Source: Providencia sp. R33
GTDB lineage: Bacteria; Pseudomonadota; Gammaproteobacteria; Enterobacterales; Enterobacteriaceae
Direction: 5' to 3'
NCBI RefSeq assembly: GCF_019343475.1
Contig: NZ_CP072453.1
Span: forward strand, 806,001-870,000
DNA length: 64,000 nt
Shown here: positions 49,788 through 59,413 of the stretch, one piece after another
How the letters are laid out: every line of letters starts with the position of its first letter
How positions within the stretch are numbered: the first letter of the stretch is position 1
Program-made: the position numbers and the translations under genes
Notes under the pieces: generated by a model
The model's database searches: none
The model's input: only the letters and a program-made list of their open reading frames with translations
What the model was told of the DNA's origin: nothing

Positions 49788-51065
49788 GTGGGAAAAAATA
49801 TCCAAGCCATTCGCGGCATGAATGATTACTTGCCAGCTGATACACGCGTATGGCAGAAAATCGAAGCAACATTAAAAAATATTTTACAGGGTTATGGTTT
49901 TAGTGAAATTCGTACCCCGATTGTAGAGCAGACCCCGCTATTTCGCAGAGCGATTGGTGAAGTGACGGACGTTGTTGAAAAAGAAATGTATACCTTCAAC
50001 GACCGCAACGAGGAAAGTCTGACATTACGCCCTGAAAATACCGCTGGTTGCGTCCGTGCAGGTATTGAGCATGGCCTGCTGTACAATCAGGAACAGCGTT
50101 TATGGTATTTAGGGCCAATGTTTCGTTATGAGCGCCCACAAAAAGGCCGCTATCGCCAATTCCACCAACTAGGTGCTGAAGTGTTTGGTTTAGCAGGTCC
50201 AGATATCGATGCGGAAGTTATTCTGATGACTGCGCGCTGGTGGAAAGCGTTAGGGATTAGCGAACATGTGACATTAGAGCTGAACTCTATTGGTTCTTTA
50301 GAGGCGCGTGCCAATTACCGCGAAGCATTAGTGGCATTCTTAGAGCAACACAAAGACAAGTTGGATGAAGACTGCAAACGCCGTATGTACACTAATCCAT
50401 TACGCGTTTTGGATTCCAAAAATCAAGATGTTCAAACTTTATTGAACGATGCGCCGGAACTGTTTGACTACCTAGATGTCGAATCACGTGAGCACTTTGA
50501 TGGCTTATGCAAATTATTGGATAATGCGGGGGTTAAATACCGTGTTAATCAGCGTTTGGTCCGTGGTCTTGACTACTATAATCGCACTGTTTTCGAGTGG
50601 GTAACGACAGCCTTAGGCTCACAAGGTACGGTGTGTGCTGGTGGCCGTTATGATGGCCTCGTTGAACAGTTGGGCGGTCGTGGAACACCAGCGGTTGGTT
50701 TTGCGATGGGCATGGAACGCATGGTGTTATTAGTTCAGGAAGTAAACCCTGAATTTACAGCAGACACCTCAGTTGCTGATGTCTACTTGGCCTCATTTGG
50801 TGACAACAGCCAGCAAGCTGCGCTGTTGGTTGCAGAAAAAGTGCGTGACGAATTACCTACGCTGCGGTTAATGACTAACCACGGTGGCGGAAACTTCAAG
50901 AAACAGTTAGCAAGAGCCGATAAGCAAGGCGCTAAAATTGCGTTGATCTTGGGGGAAGATGAAATTAATAATAGCCAAGTTACCCTAAAAGATTTGCGTA
51001 CTGGCGAGCAAGAAACCATTTCACAGCAACTAATGGCATCACGTATCACTGAGCTATTAGGTTAA
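49788..51065 (+). CDS. hisS: Histidyl-tRNA synthetase
   Basis: Class II synthetase charging tRNA-His. 425 residues. Motif 2 region MFRYERPQKGRYRQFHQ, histidine motifs LVRGLDYYNRTVFEW and GGRYDGLVEQLGG, and the C-terminal anticodon-binding domain from about 330. It starts with GTG at 49788, after AGAAAG. yfgM follows after 10 bases and bamB after that, in one operon. Confidence 0.97.
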   Translation: MGKNIQAIRGMNDYLPADTRVWQKIEATLKNILQGYGFSEIRTPIVEQTPLFRRAIGEVTDVVEKEMYTFNDRNEESLTLRPENTAGCVRAGIEHGLLYNQEQRLWYLGPMFRYERPQKGRYRQFHQLGAEVFGLAGPDIDAEVILMTARWWKALGISEHVTLELNSIGSLEARANYREALVAFLEQHKDKLDEDCKRRMYTNPLRVLDSKNQDVQTLLNDAPELFDYLDVESREHFDGLCKLLDNAGVKYRVNQRLVRGLDYYNRTVFEWVTTALGSQGTVCAGGRYDGLVEQLGGRGTPAVGFAMGMERMVLLVQEVNPEFTADTSVADVYLASFGDNSQQAALLVAEKVRDELPTLRLMTNHGGGNFKKQLARADKQGAKIALILGEDEINNSQVTLKDLRTGEQETISQQLMASRITELLG

Positions 51066-51075
51066 GGAGAGACAA

Positions 51076-51699
51076 GTGGAAGTCTATACAAACGAAAATG
51101 ATCAAGTTGACGCGATTAAACGCTTTTTCGCGAATTATGGCGCGCCATTAGTCATTGGTCTCGTCATTGGTGTGGGTGGGGTATTCGGTTGGAACTATTG
51201 GCAGTCCCATAAAGTCAATGTCCTACAAGAAAGCGCGCAAAAATATGAAACCATCAATACCCAATTACGCTCAGGTTCAGAGCAGGGTGTTATTGCTGCA
51301 CAAAAATTTGCGGCTGAAACAGATGATGTTTACAGTGCCATGATGGGGCTGGAACTCGCACAAATCGCGGTCGATAAAGGTGATTTGGCGAATGCACAAA
51401 CAGCATTAAGCAACGCACTAGCAAAAGCAAAAACGGTTGATATGCAAGACCTTATCAATCTACGTTTAGCGCGAGTGCAACTTGCACAAGGTAACGCTGA
51501 TGCGGCAATCGCGTCTGTAGCGAACATTAAAGGTAAGTCATGGCAAGCAACGGCACAGGATGTCCGTGGTGATGCCTTACTCCATAAGGGCGATAAAGCT
51601 GGTGCGAAAGCAGCTTACGCACAGGGGTTAGAAAGTGAAGGTTCTCAATCTCTTAGAGGTATTTTGACTCTGAAATTGAACAACGTATCTAATTCATAA
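51076..51699 (+). CDS. yfgM: YfgM, membrane-anchored TPR protein
   Basis: Inner-membrane protein with a periplasmic TPR domain; in E. coli an ancillary SecYEG/PpiD translocon partner. 207 residues from a GTG start with AAGGAGAG nearby. A short cytoplasmic part, one membrane helix at about 22-42 (PLVIGLVIGVGGVFGWNYW), then helical repeats. Between hisS (10 bases) and bamB (20 bases). Confidence 0.93.
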   Translation: MEVYTNENDQVDAIKRFFANYGAPLVIGLVIGVGGVFGWNYWQSHKVNVLQESAQKYETINTQLRSGSEQGVIAAQKFAAETDDVYSAMMGLELAQIAVDKGDLANAQTALSNALAKAKTVDMQDLINLRLARVQLAQGNADAAIASVANIKGKSWQATAQDVRGDALLHKGDKAGAKAAYAQGLESEGSQSLRGILTLKLNNVSNS

Positions 51700-51719
51700 G
51701 AAGAAAGGAAACGACAAAC

Positions 51720-52892
51720 ATGCAGTTGCGCAAAACTCTTTTGATAGGCCTCGTCGCTTCAGCTTTACTTGCCGGTTGTTCCAGCGAAACTGATTCTATC
51801 ATTATGGCGCCACTTCCACAGGTTGAGAATCAATTTACCCCATCAATTGTTTGGGATAAATCTGTTGGTAACGGTGTTGAACAATTTTACTCTGAATTAG
51901 CCCCTGTTTGGGATGGTTCAGCGGTCTATGCGGCTGATCGTAAAGGTTTAGTGAAAGCATTAGAGCTCGATAGCGGTAAAGAAATTTGGTCTGTTGATCT
52001 CTCTAAGCGTACTGGCTTCCTTTCTGCTAATTTGTCTGCGCTGCTGTCTGGTGGTTTAACCATTGATGGTGACAAAATCTTTATTGGTACCGAACGCGGT
52101 ACAGTGATTGCGTTGAACAAAGACGATGGACAAGTCGTTTGGGATGTCGAAGTCGCAGGTGAGGCTCTGTCTAAACCAACTGTTAGCAACGACTTAGTAA
52201 TGGTTCACACCAGTAATGGCCAATTACAGGCGTTAGATGCGAACAGCGGCGAAATCAAATGGACCGTAAACATGGATACGCCATCGCTGTCTTTACGCGG
52301 TGAGTCAGCCCCTGCGGTGGCCTTTGGTGCCGCAATTGTGGGTGGTGATAACGGTCGTGTCAGCGCGGTGTTATTATCCCAAGGCCAACTGATTTGGCAG
52401 CAACGTATTTCTCAAGTGACCAGCTCAACTGAAATCGGTCGCTTGAATGATGTGGATATGTCACCAATCATTGATGATGGCAAAGTGTATGCGATTGCAT
52501 ACAATGGTACATTAGCTGCGTTAGATATGCGCTCAGGGCAAATTCTGTGGAAACGCGAATTAGGCTCTGTAAACAACATGGTTTTATCCGGTGAAAACTT
52601 ATATCTGGTAGACCAAAATGATCGCGTGTTATCTGTACGTAAAAGTGATGGTGTTACCTTATGGACGCAAGAAGAACTGCTAAACCGTGGGTTATCTGCA
52701 CCAGAAATGTATAATGGTTACCTTGTTGTCGGTGATAAAGAAGGTTATTTACACTGGTTGGATATGAACACTGGGGGCTTTGTTGCACAAAACAAATTGA
52801 ATAGCTCAGGTATTCATGCACGCCCAGTAGTGGCGAGTGATAAACTCATGGTTCAGGCGAAAAACGGAACAGTTTATCTGTTAACGCGTTAA
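51720..52892 (+). CDS. bamB: Outer-membrane assembly lipoprotein BamB
   Basis: Lipoprotein of the BAM complex that inserts beta-barrel proteins into the outer membrane. 390 residues. Lipobox LLAGC with lipidated Cys near 20, then an eight-bladed propeller of PQQ-like repeats (ALDANSGEIKW, ALDMRSGQILWKRE, SVRKSDGVTLWTQE). Third gene after hisS and yfgM; own terminator downstream. Confidence 0.97.
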   Translation: MQLRKTLLIGLVASALLAGCSSETDSIIMAPLPQVENQFTPSIVWDKSVGNGVEQFYSELAPVWDGSAVYAADRKGLVKALELDSGKEIWSVDLSKRTGFLSANLSALLSGGLTIDGDKIFIGTERGTVIALNKDDGQVVWDVEVAGEALSKPTVSNDLVMVHTSNGQLQALDANSGEIKWTVNMDTPSLSLRGESAPAVAFGAAIVGGDNGRVSAVLLSQGQLIWQQRISQVTSSTEIGRLNDVDMSPIIDDGKVYAIAYNGTLAALDMRSGQILWKRELGSVNNMVLSGENLYLVDQNDRVLSVRKSDGVTLWTQEELLNRGLSAPEMYNGYLVVGDKEGYLHWLDMNTGGFVAQNKLNSSGIHARPVVASDKLMVQAKNGTVYLLTR

Positions 52893-52925
52893 TTTCCTGA
52901 CAAACCGCCATTTTACCGATAAAAT

Positions 52926-52962
52926 AAACGGTTCCTGATAACAGGGACCGTTTCGTTTTTTT
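52926..52962 (+). terminator. Terminator of the hisS-yfgM-bamB operon
   Basis: A stem AAACGGT with ACCGTTT, extended inward by CCTG/CAGG with a mismatch, followed by CGTTTTTTT. Confidence 0.85.
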
Positions 52963-53021
52963 GTTTTCTGAGTTTAAGCCTCAGAATTCCTTAGTTAATT
53001 AAAGTTGTGAGGCATCTAAGA

Positions 53022-54500
53022 ATGATACCCGTCGTAGCGCTGGTAGGGCGTCCAAACGTAGGAAAATCCACGTTATTTAACCGTTTAACCCGTACCCGTG
53101 ACGCATTAGTAGCGGACTTTCCTGGTCTGACTCGTGACCGTAAATATGGGCGTGCCGAAGTTGAAGGGCATGAATTCATTATTATCGACACGGGTGGTAT
53201 CGATGGGACTGAAGAAGGTGTGGAAACACACATGGCAGCGCAGTCCTTGCAAGCTATTGAAGAAGCAGACATCGTACTCTTTATGGTTGATGCGCGCTCA
53301 GGCTTAATGCCTGCGGATGAAGGCATCGCTAAACACTTACGCAGCCGTAAGAAAAAAACCTATTTAGTTGCCAATAAAACCGATGGTATTGATGTTACCA
53401 CAGCAATTGGTGATTTCTATTCCCTTGGCTTAGGTGAAATTCATCCTATCGCTGCCTCCCACGGCCGTGGTGTCACTCAATTAATCGAACAATCATTGAA
53501 ACCATTTATTGGCGAAGATGAAGAAGAAGTTGAGTTAACGGAAGAAGAAGAGAATGCGGCATACTGGGCTGAACTAGAAGCCGAAGGTGAGCTTGCTGAA
53601 GACGAAGAAGATGATTTCGACCCAACAACACTACCGATTAAATTAGCGATTGTTGGCCGCCCTAATGTGGGTAAATCAACGTTAACAAACCGTATTTTGG
53701 GTGAAGAGCGTGTGGTTGTATTCGACATGCCTGGTACTACCCGTGACAGTATCTATATTCCAATGGAACGTGATGAGCGCGAATATATCCTCATTGATAC
53801 AGCAGGGGTACGTAAACGCGGTAAAGTCACTGAAACGGTTGAAAAGTTCTCTGTCATCAAAACGTTGCAAGCCATTGAAGATGCCAACGTAGTTTTATTA
53901 GTTATCGATGCGCGTGAAGGTATTTCTGACCAAGACTTATCGTTACTGGGCTTTATCCTGAATGCGGGGCGTTCATTGGTCATTGCGGTCAATAAATGGG
54001 ATGGCATGAAGCCGGAAGATCGCGAACACGTAAAAGATATGCTTGAGCTACGTCTTGGTTTTGTTGATTTTGCACGTATTCACTTTATTTCTGCACTACA
54101 TGGCAGCGGGGTGGGCAACTTATTTGAATCTGTTCAAGAAGCCTATGAATCAGCTACCCGTCGCGTTGGTACGGCATTGCTGACCCGTATTATGAAAATG
54201 GCAGAAGATGAGCACCAACCACCGTTGATCCGTGGCCGTCGCGTGAAAATGAAATATGCTCACGCAGGGGGGCATAATCCACCGATTGTAGTGATCCACG
54301 GTAACCAAGTGTCTGACTTGCCAGATAGCTATAAACGTTATTTGATGAACTATTTCCGTCGTTCATTACAAGTGATGGGAACACCAATTCGTATTCTGTT
54401 TAAAGAGGGTGAAAACCCTTATGCGGATAAGAAAAACAAGCTGACAGCAACACAATTACGTAAACGTAAGCGTTTGATGCAGCATTTGAAAAAACGTTAG
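53022..54500 (+). CDS. der: Ribosome-assembly GTPase Der
   Basis: Essential GTPase for 50S subunit maturation. 492 residues from the ATG at 53022 (MIPVVALVGR), preceded by GTGAGG; an upstream GTG is rejected. Two G domains, each with GRPNVGKST (about residues 9 and 212), DTGG/DTAG switches and NKTD/NKWD; an acidic linker (about 165-200) joins them, and a KH-like domain ends the protein. Confidence 0.98.
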   Translation: MIPVVALVGRPNVGKSTLFNRLTRTRDALVADFPGLTRDRKYGRAEVEGHEFIIIDTGGIDGTEEGVETHMAAQSLQAIEEADIVLFMVDARSGLMPADEGIAKHLRSRKKKTYLVANKTDGIDVTTAIGDFYSLGLGEIHPIAASHGRGVTQLIEQSLKPFIGEDEEEVELTEEEENAAYWAELEAEGELAEDEEDDFDPTTLPIKLAIVGRPNVGKSTLTNRILGEERVVVFDMPGTTRDSIYIPMERDEREYILIDTAGVRKRGKVTETVEKFSVIKTLQAIEDANVVLLVIDAREGISDQDLSLLGFILNAGRSLVIAVNKWDGMKPEDREHVKDMLELRLGFVDFARIHFISALHGSGVGNLFESVQEAYESATRRVGTALLTRIMKMAEDEHQPPLIRGRRVKMKYAHAGGHNPPIVVIHGNQVSDLPDSYKRYLMNYFRRSLQVMGTPIRILFKEGENPYADKKNKLTATQLRKRKRLMQHLKKR

Positions 54501-54536
54501 TTTGTCATTAAGGCATTTTTAGCCTTAATAGACGTT

Positions 54537-54571
54537 AAAGCCGTAACACATCAACCTGTTACGGCTTTTTG
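54537..54571 (+). terminator. Terminator of der
   Basis: A 12-bp stem AAAGCCGTAACA with TGTTACGGCTTT and a T run. A second hairpin, TTAAGGC with GCCTTAA, lies just upstream (about 54508-54528). Confidence 0.88.
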
Positions 54572-54672
54572 TTATATGATCTTTTGACAATTTTAGTGAT
54601 TCAAGTGCAAATCCGTGTGGCCAATAACTCATAATAATGGTGTCGGCGGGGCATAACTGATTGAGGGAATTT

Positions 54673-55548
54673 ATGGATACTCGTTCTTCTACACGTCTTA
54701 ACAAATATATTAGCGAAAGTGGTATTTGCTCAAGGCGCGAAGCCGACCGTTATATTGAGCAAGGTAATGTATTTATCAACGGGAAACGTGCAGGCATCGG
54801 TGACCAAGTTTTTGCGGGTGATGTTGTTAAAGTAAATGGTCAACTGATTGAAGCGCGTAATGAAGATGACTTAATTCTTATTGCTCTCAATAAACCGGTG
54901 GGGATCGTCAGTACGACAGAAAGTGGTGAGAAAGATAATATTGTTGATTATGTGAACCACAGTACGCGTATATTCCCGATTGGGCGGTTAGATAAGGACT
55001 CACAAGGGCTGATTTTTTTAACCAATCATGGCGATCTGGTCAATAAAATTTTGCGTGCAGGCAACTCACATGAGAAAGAGTACCTTGTGACGGTCAATAA
55101 ACCCGTTACTGATGAGTTTATCCGCGGTATGGGAGCCGGTGTTCCTATACTTGGCACAATGACCAAAAAATGTAAGGTCAAAAAAGAAGCGCCATTTGTT
55201 TTTCGTATTACCCTTGTGCAAGGGCTTAACCGCCAAATCCGCCGCATGTGCGAACACTTTGGTTTTGAAGTCACTAAACTTGAACGTATTCGTATTATGA
55301 ATGTGGGATTGGCAGGGATACCCGTTGGTGAATGGCGAGATTTAACTGACGATGAGCTTATCGAACTATTTGATATGATGGAAAAATCAGAGTCTGATAT
55401 TAAGCCGAAAAAACCACAAAAGGCACAGGCAAGCAGTAAGAGCGGTAATGGTACGAAGCAAAATACAGGGAGTAAGCCGAAAGCTAAACCTGAAAACCCT
55501 ACACGTAAAAAATTTACACAACCGGGTCGTAAAAAGAAAAAACGTTAA
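54673..55548 (+). CDS. rluF: 23S rRNA pseudouridine(2604) synthase RluF
   Basis: Makes pseudouridine at 2604 of 23S rRNA. 291 residues from the ATG at 54673 (MDTRSSTRLNKY) with GAGGG upstream. An S4 RNA-binding domain (about 8-70, RLNKYISESGICSRREADRY) precedes the catalytic RsuA-family domain with the active Asp in PIGRLDKDSQGLIFLTN. The C-terminal tail is strongly basic and ends KKKKR. In E. coli rluF is elsewhere, so its place after der differs. Confidence 0.92.
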   Translation: MDTRSSTRLNKYISESGICSRREADRYIEQGNVFINGKRAGIGDQVFAGDVVKVNGQLIEARNEDDLILIALNKPVGIVSTTESGEKDNIVDYVNHSTRIFPIGRLDKDSQGLIFLTNHGDLVNKILRAGNSHEKEYLVTVNKPVTDEFIRGMGAGVPILGTMTKKCKVKKEAPFVFRITLVQGLNRQIRRMCEHFGFEVTKLERIRIMNVGLAGIPVGEWRDLTDDELIELFDMMEKSESDIKPKKPQKAQASSKSGNGTKQNTGSKPKAKPENPTRKKFTQPGRKKKKR

Positions 55549-55687
55549 CGTGTGGGTTTAGTTAAAAATTTACTGCAATATAAGGCTGAATGATTGGGCA
55601 TTTACTGCGCTTAAACATCGGCCTTTTTTATATAAATAACGAGTGGATAATCAATTACATTTCAATGTGTTGATTTGCCATGAACAA

Positions 55688-56824
55688 TTAAAGTTTATCG
55701 AGTACCAGCCCAACATCTTCCCAGCTTTTTTGTGTTTGTAAGGCCACTTTTTCCCCAAACAGTTTACGTGCATTATTCACTGTTGCAGTTGCAAACTGTT
55801 TGAAGTTAGATTTTGATGTAATTTTAGGATCGGAAACCGCTGCAATCCATATTTTTCCAGCAACATCCCAAGTATTACCGCCTAATTCAGTCGCCAATAA
55901 GTAGAATGCGCGATTTGGAATACCTGAATTGATATGAACACCACCGTTATCAATAGTCTGAGATAACTCTTTGTATTCATTCATATGAGCAACTTGTGGG
56001 TCTTTATTGTATTTTGAAAAGTAATATGCGCTACCTGGGTTAGACATAGACCGAAGGGCAGGGGCTTTCACTTTATCAATGAAAAGGTTTTCCCCGAGCA
56101 ACCAATTGGACGTGCTAGCACTTTCATTGTTGACGAATTGCTTGACCATGATGCCGATAACGTCAGCAACAGATTCATTCAGTGCGCCAGATTGAAAAAT
56201 ATAGTTAAAATTAGCTTCCGAACTAATGTAGCCATGGGCGAGTTCGTGCGCAATTATGTCAATGTCATTGTAGAATGGACCAAAAGTTTTTCCATCTCCA
56301 TCCCCAAAGAAAATAGCTTGAGAATCCCAGAAAGCATTGGCGTAGTTTGTTCCAAAATGAATAATCGCATTGATATTAGCAGCACAGCCAAACATTTGAC
56401 CAATATTTAATTTCTCCTTAAAAAATGTGCGAATAGTCCCTATTGAATCAAAAACATGACCCGCGGGTTTGGATGGGGCTTTTGCATCTCCTTCACTCAT
56501 CACAACTTTATAGTCATCATAGAGCATGTGTTCCTCATCAGACAGTTCATCAAGTTGACAGATAGGAAGTTCAGAGTGCTTATGGCTGGTGTGTGCAACA
56601 GGTTGTTGTGCATCGCGAATAACGCGATTATAGCTATTATCAGTACTTATCCCACAGCGAGAGAGCAAACTACGTTGGCGCTGGACTTCTTCATCGGTAT
56701 AGGTACGGCTCATCATATCATTGATATGTAATAGTGTAGATTTAAGCTCAGTTGAATCATTTTCAGCAATGATATTAGAAACTAAACATGGGGATAATAG
56801 TGAACGTGCAAGGATATGACTCAT
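55688..56824 (-). CDS. M4-family (thermolysin/protealysin-like) metalloprotease
   Basis: Zinc metalloprotease. 378 residues from the ATG at 56824 (MSHILARS), with GGAG 8 bases upstream; a TTG upstream is rejected. No signal peptide is visible, as in protealysin. A short propeptide (about 1-50) is followed by the catalytic region: zinc motif HELAH at 193-197 (His-Glu-x-x-His intact), third-ligand Glu in GALNESVADVIG, and the transition-state His in DNGGVHINSGIPNRAFY. The gene for the inhibitor emfourin, a common partner of protealysins, is not next to it. Confidence 0.9.
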   Translation of the reverse strand: MSHILARSLLSPCLVSNIIAENDSTELKSTLLHINDMMSRTYTDEEVQRQRSLLSRCGISTDNSYNRVIRDAQQPVAHTSHKHSELPICQLDELSDEEHMLYDDYKVVMSEGDAKAPSKPAGHVFDSIGTIRTFFKEKLNIGQMFGCAANINAIIHFGTNYANAFWDSQAIFFGDGDGKTFGPFYNDIDIIAHELAHGYISSEANFNYIFQSGALNESVADVIGIMVKQFVNNESASTSNWLLGENLFIDKVKAPALRSMSNPGSAYYFSKYNKDPQVAHMNEYKELSQTIDNGGVHINSGIPNRAFYLLATELGGNTWDVAGKIWIAAVSDPKITSKSNFKQFATATVNNARKLFGEKVALQTQKSWEDVGLVLDKL

Positions 56825-56983
56825 GATATAACTCCATTTCAAGTGGGTGAGATGGAATCATAATCGGTTATGTTTTAATTGTAACTACATGATATCTAAG
56901 GATTTAAATTAATGCCTGTTGCATTTTATTAGAAAGGTAAAAAGCCCATTTTTCTACCTTTCTCTATAAGTACATATTATTAA

Positions 56984-57901
56984 TTAAGGTGATAACCACT
57001 CTTTACCTGAAATTAAAAAATCGGTATAGAGTTTTTCTTCGGGACTATTTGGCTCAGGGTGATAGTCATACTCCCAGCGAACAAGAGGGGGCATTGACAT
57101 TAAAATCGACTCAGTTCGACCACCACTTTGTAAACCAAATAATGTACCTCTATCCCAAACAAGATTAAATTCTACATAGCGGCCACGACGATATAACTGG
57201 AATTGTCTTTCTCGTTCACCCCATGAATAGTCATTGCGTTTTTCAACAATTGGGACATAAGCATGTAAAAAACCATTACCGACAGCTTGGGTAAAATTAA
57301 AACAGTGATCGAACCCGCCTTGATTGAGGTCGTCATAGAACAAGCCGCCAACACCACGAGGCTCATTTCTATGTTTTAAAAAGAAGTATTCATCACACCA
57401 ATTCTTATATTTTGGATAAACATCCTCACCAAAAGGGAGACATAAGTCGCGTGCAACCGTATGCCAATGAACAACATCCTCAGTGAAACCATAATATGGC
57501 GTTAAATCAAATCCACCACCAAACCACCAAACGGGGGCCTCTCCCTCTTTTTCGGCAATGAAAAAGCGCACATTAGCGTGAGTCGTTGGGATATAGGGAT
57601 TTAAGGGATGAATAACGAGTGAAACGCCCATCGCTTGGTAGCTACGGCCTGCTAGTTCAGGACGGTGTGCGGATGCAGAGGCGGGTAGTTGTGCGCCTTT
57701 TATGTGCGAAAAGTTTACACCAGCCTGCTCGAAGAGGGCTCCGTTTGTTAAAACACGGCTACGCCCACCGCCGCCTTCAGCGCGCTCCCACGTTTGTTCT
57801 AGAAAAGTTTCTTTACCGTCTAGCTCAGTGATTTTTTTGCAAATTGACTCTTGCAAGCTTTGCAAATAGGTTTTTACACGATCAATATCAGGGTAATTCA
57901 T
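56984..57901 (-). CDS. hemF: Oxygen-dependent coproporphyrinogen III oxidase
   Basis: Haem synthesis: converts coproporphyrinogen III to protoporphyrinogen IX with oxygen. 305 residues, standard. Motifs: GGGRSRVLTNG, HPLNPYIPTTHANVRFF, WWFGGGFDLTPYYGF and FYDDLNQGGFDHCFNF. Divergent from ypeA; amiA, which accompanies it in E. coli, is absent. A possible hairpin AGAAAGGT/ACCTTTCT lies after its stop (about 56931-56970). Confidence 0.97.
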   Translation of the reverse strand: MNYPDIDRVKTYLQSLQESICKKITELDGKETFLEQTWERAEGGGGRSRVLTNGALFEQAGVNFSHIKGAQLPASASAHRPELAGRSYQAMGVSLVIHPLNPYIPTTHANVRFFIAEKEGEAPVWWFGGGFDLTPYYGFTEDVVHWHTVARDLCLPFGEDVYPKYKNWCDEYFFLKHRNEPRGVGGLFYDDLNQGGFDHCFNFTQAVGNGFLHAYVPIVEKRNDYSWGERERQFQLYRRGRYVEFNLVWDRGTLFGLQSGGRTESILMSMPPLVRWEYDYHPEPNSPEEKLYTDFLISGKEWLSP

Positions 57902-58037
57902 TGTTTTCTAATAAAACCAAAGGGAAAAAATAATGGTTAAAGTATACCCCTTTAAGGTAAAAAAGGCATATTGAATATTGATTGTGTTGTAAAACCAGTG
58001 ATAATGGCAGGAAGATTAGTTTAAACGGGCAAATGTT

Positions 58038-58469
58038 ATGGAAATACGGATCTTCCGCCAAGGTGATTATGAAGAGGTGCTGACATTATGGGAGCGCTGT
58101 TCCCTTAATGAATTCTCAGGTGACCCTGAGTTAGACATCGAACGTAAATTACAATGTGGTGCAGACTTGTTTTTAGTTGCTGAAGTAACTGGGGAAGTTG
58201 TTGGCACTATTATGGGTGGTTATGATGGTATCCGTGGCACTGCCGTTTATCTTGCTGTACACCCTGATTATCGTGGGCGTGGCATCGCAAATGCATTAGT
58301 GAGCCGCCTTGAAAAGAAATTGATTGCTCGTGGGTGTGGAAGAATTGAATTATTAGTTAGCGAAGAATCTGATGCCGCTATCTATATGTTTGAAAAAATG
58401 CAGTATGAAGAAGAACAGCCTGAGCGCTTGATTTACTCGAAAAAATTAACCCACGAAACGGATTTCTAA
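58038..58469 (+). CDS. ypeA: GNAT acetyltransferase YpeA
   Basis: Small N-acetyltransferase of unknown substrate. 143 residues. The acetyl-CoA loop is HPDYRGRGIANALV, after the beta-strand GTAVYLAV. Close to E. coli YpeA in length and sequence, and next to hemF and yfeY as expected (yfeZ is missing). Confidence 0.93.
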   Translation: MEIRIFRQGDYEEVLTLWERCSLNEFSGDPELDIERKLQCGADLFLVAEVTGEVVGTIMGGYDGIRGTAVYLAVHPDYRGRGIANALVSRLEKKLIARGCGRIELLVSEESDAAIYMFEKMQYEEEQPERLIYSKKLTHETDF

Positions 58470-58559
58470 GTTAATTGCTATTTGTTGCTTCATTGATTTG
58501 AATGTTTTAGCAAATAGATTGTCACAATATGCATTATGCGACGAATTAAAGAGGATGAT

Positions 58560-59165
58560 ATGTCCCAACATGCAAATCTCAATGGCCAAACATGGCTAGC
58601 CCCGGCATTAAAAGTTTCCCTTTTAGGCTCGATATTAATGTTATCTGGTTGTGCGGGGTTCAAAGCTTTTTCGCCATCAACATGGTTTAGTAGCCCATTA
58701 ATGGTGTCCAGCTCTGGTCTTGGCCAAGTGACTAATTTTACCCCCATGCAGGCGGATACTGTTAAAGAACAACTGAATAACCGTTATGCCATCCGTAATG
58801 GGATGCAAATGGAAAATGGCGAGGTCGTCACGATTTTCCAAGGTATGGATGACGATAAAGTTAAAGTTGAAATTATTGGCCCTGAGCATGGTTATGTCTC
58901 ACGAATTGTAGTGAGTGACCCGAATGTTGTGACGGAGTGGGGGCCAAAAATCGGTACGCCATTTAGCGATATTTATGAAAAAGCCTTTGGAGTGTGTGGA
59001 TTAGGTGAGCGCGTCGATAATACCCCTACAGTGGAATGTAATTCACCACAATCTAGCCAAGTGGTGTATCGCTTTACAGGTAAGTGGCAAGGCCCTGAAG
59101 ATTTAATGCCGTCAGATAACGACCTAAAAGAGTGGGAAATCTCTCAAATTCTTTGGCATAAATAA
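58560..59165 (+). CDS. yfeY: YfeY, RpoE-regulated lipoprotein
   Basis: Outer-envelope lipoprotein of unknown function; in E. coli under sigmaE. 201 residues from the ATG at 58560 (MSQHANLNG) after AGAGGA; the ATG-like start at 58536 is rejected. Lipobox LSGC, with Cys near 30. The soluble domain is about 170 residues with two more Cys. No clear sigmaE promoter was identified upstream. Confidence 0.88.
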   Translation: MSQHANLNGQTWLAPALKVSLLGSILMLSGCAGFKAFSPSTWFSSPLMVSSSGLGQVTNFTPMQADTVKEQLNNRYAIRNGMQMENGEVVTIFQGMDDDKVKVEIIGPEHGYVSRIVVSDPNVVTEWGPKIGTPFSDIYEKAFGVCGLGERVDNTPTVECNSPQSSQVVYRFTGKWQGPEDLMPSDNDLKEWEISQILWHK

Positions 59166-59177
59166 GTTTTCTTCAAA

Positions 59178-59216
59178 AAATATCGTAAGTGACTAAATCA
59201 TTTACGGTATTTTTTT
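59178..59216 (+). terminator. Terminator of yfeY
   Basis: Stem AATATCGTAA with TTACGGTATT (one G-U) followed by six T. Confidence 0.82.
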
Positions 59217-59413
59217 ATCTCTCCGATGTTTTTTCTCTTAAGTTTCTTAAAGAAATTTCCCCTTTGTTAAATTTTCTTTCTTATAATAGAGAGCGAAACC
59301 TATAAAGCCTTGCGTTAAAACAAGGTGAAGAAGATGACGATAAGGTACGATAGTGATATCGTCCTAGATAACAGATAGGTTAGATAACATATTCATTTTA
59401 CGAGGTTTACCGT

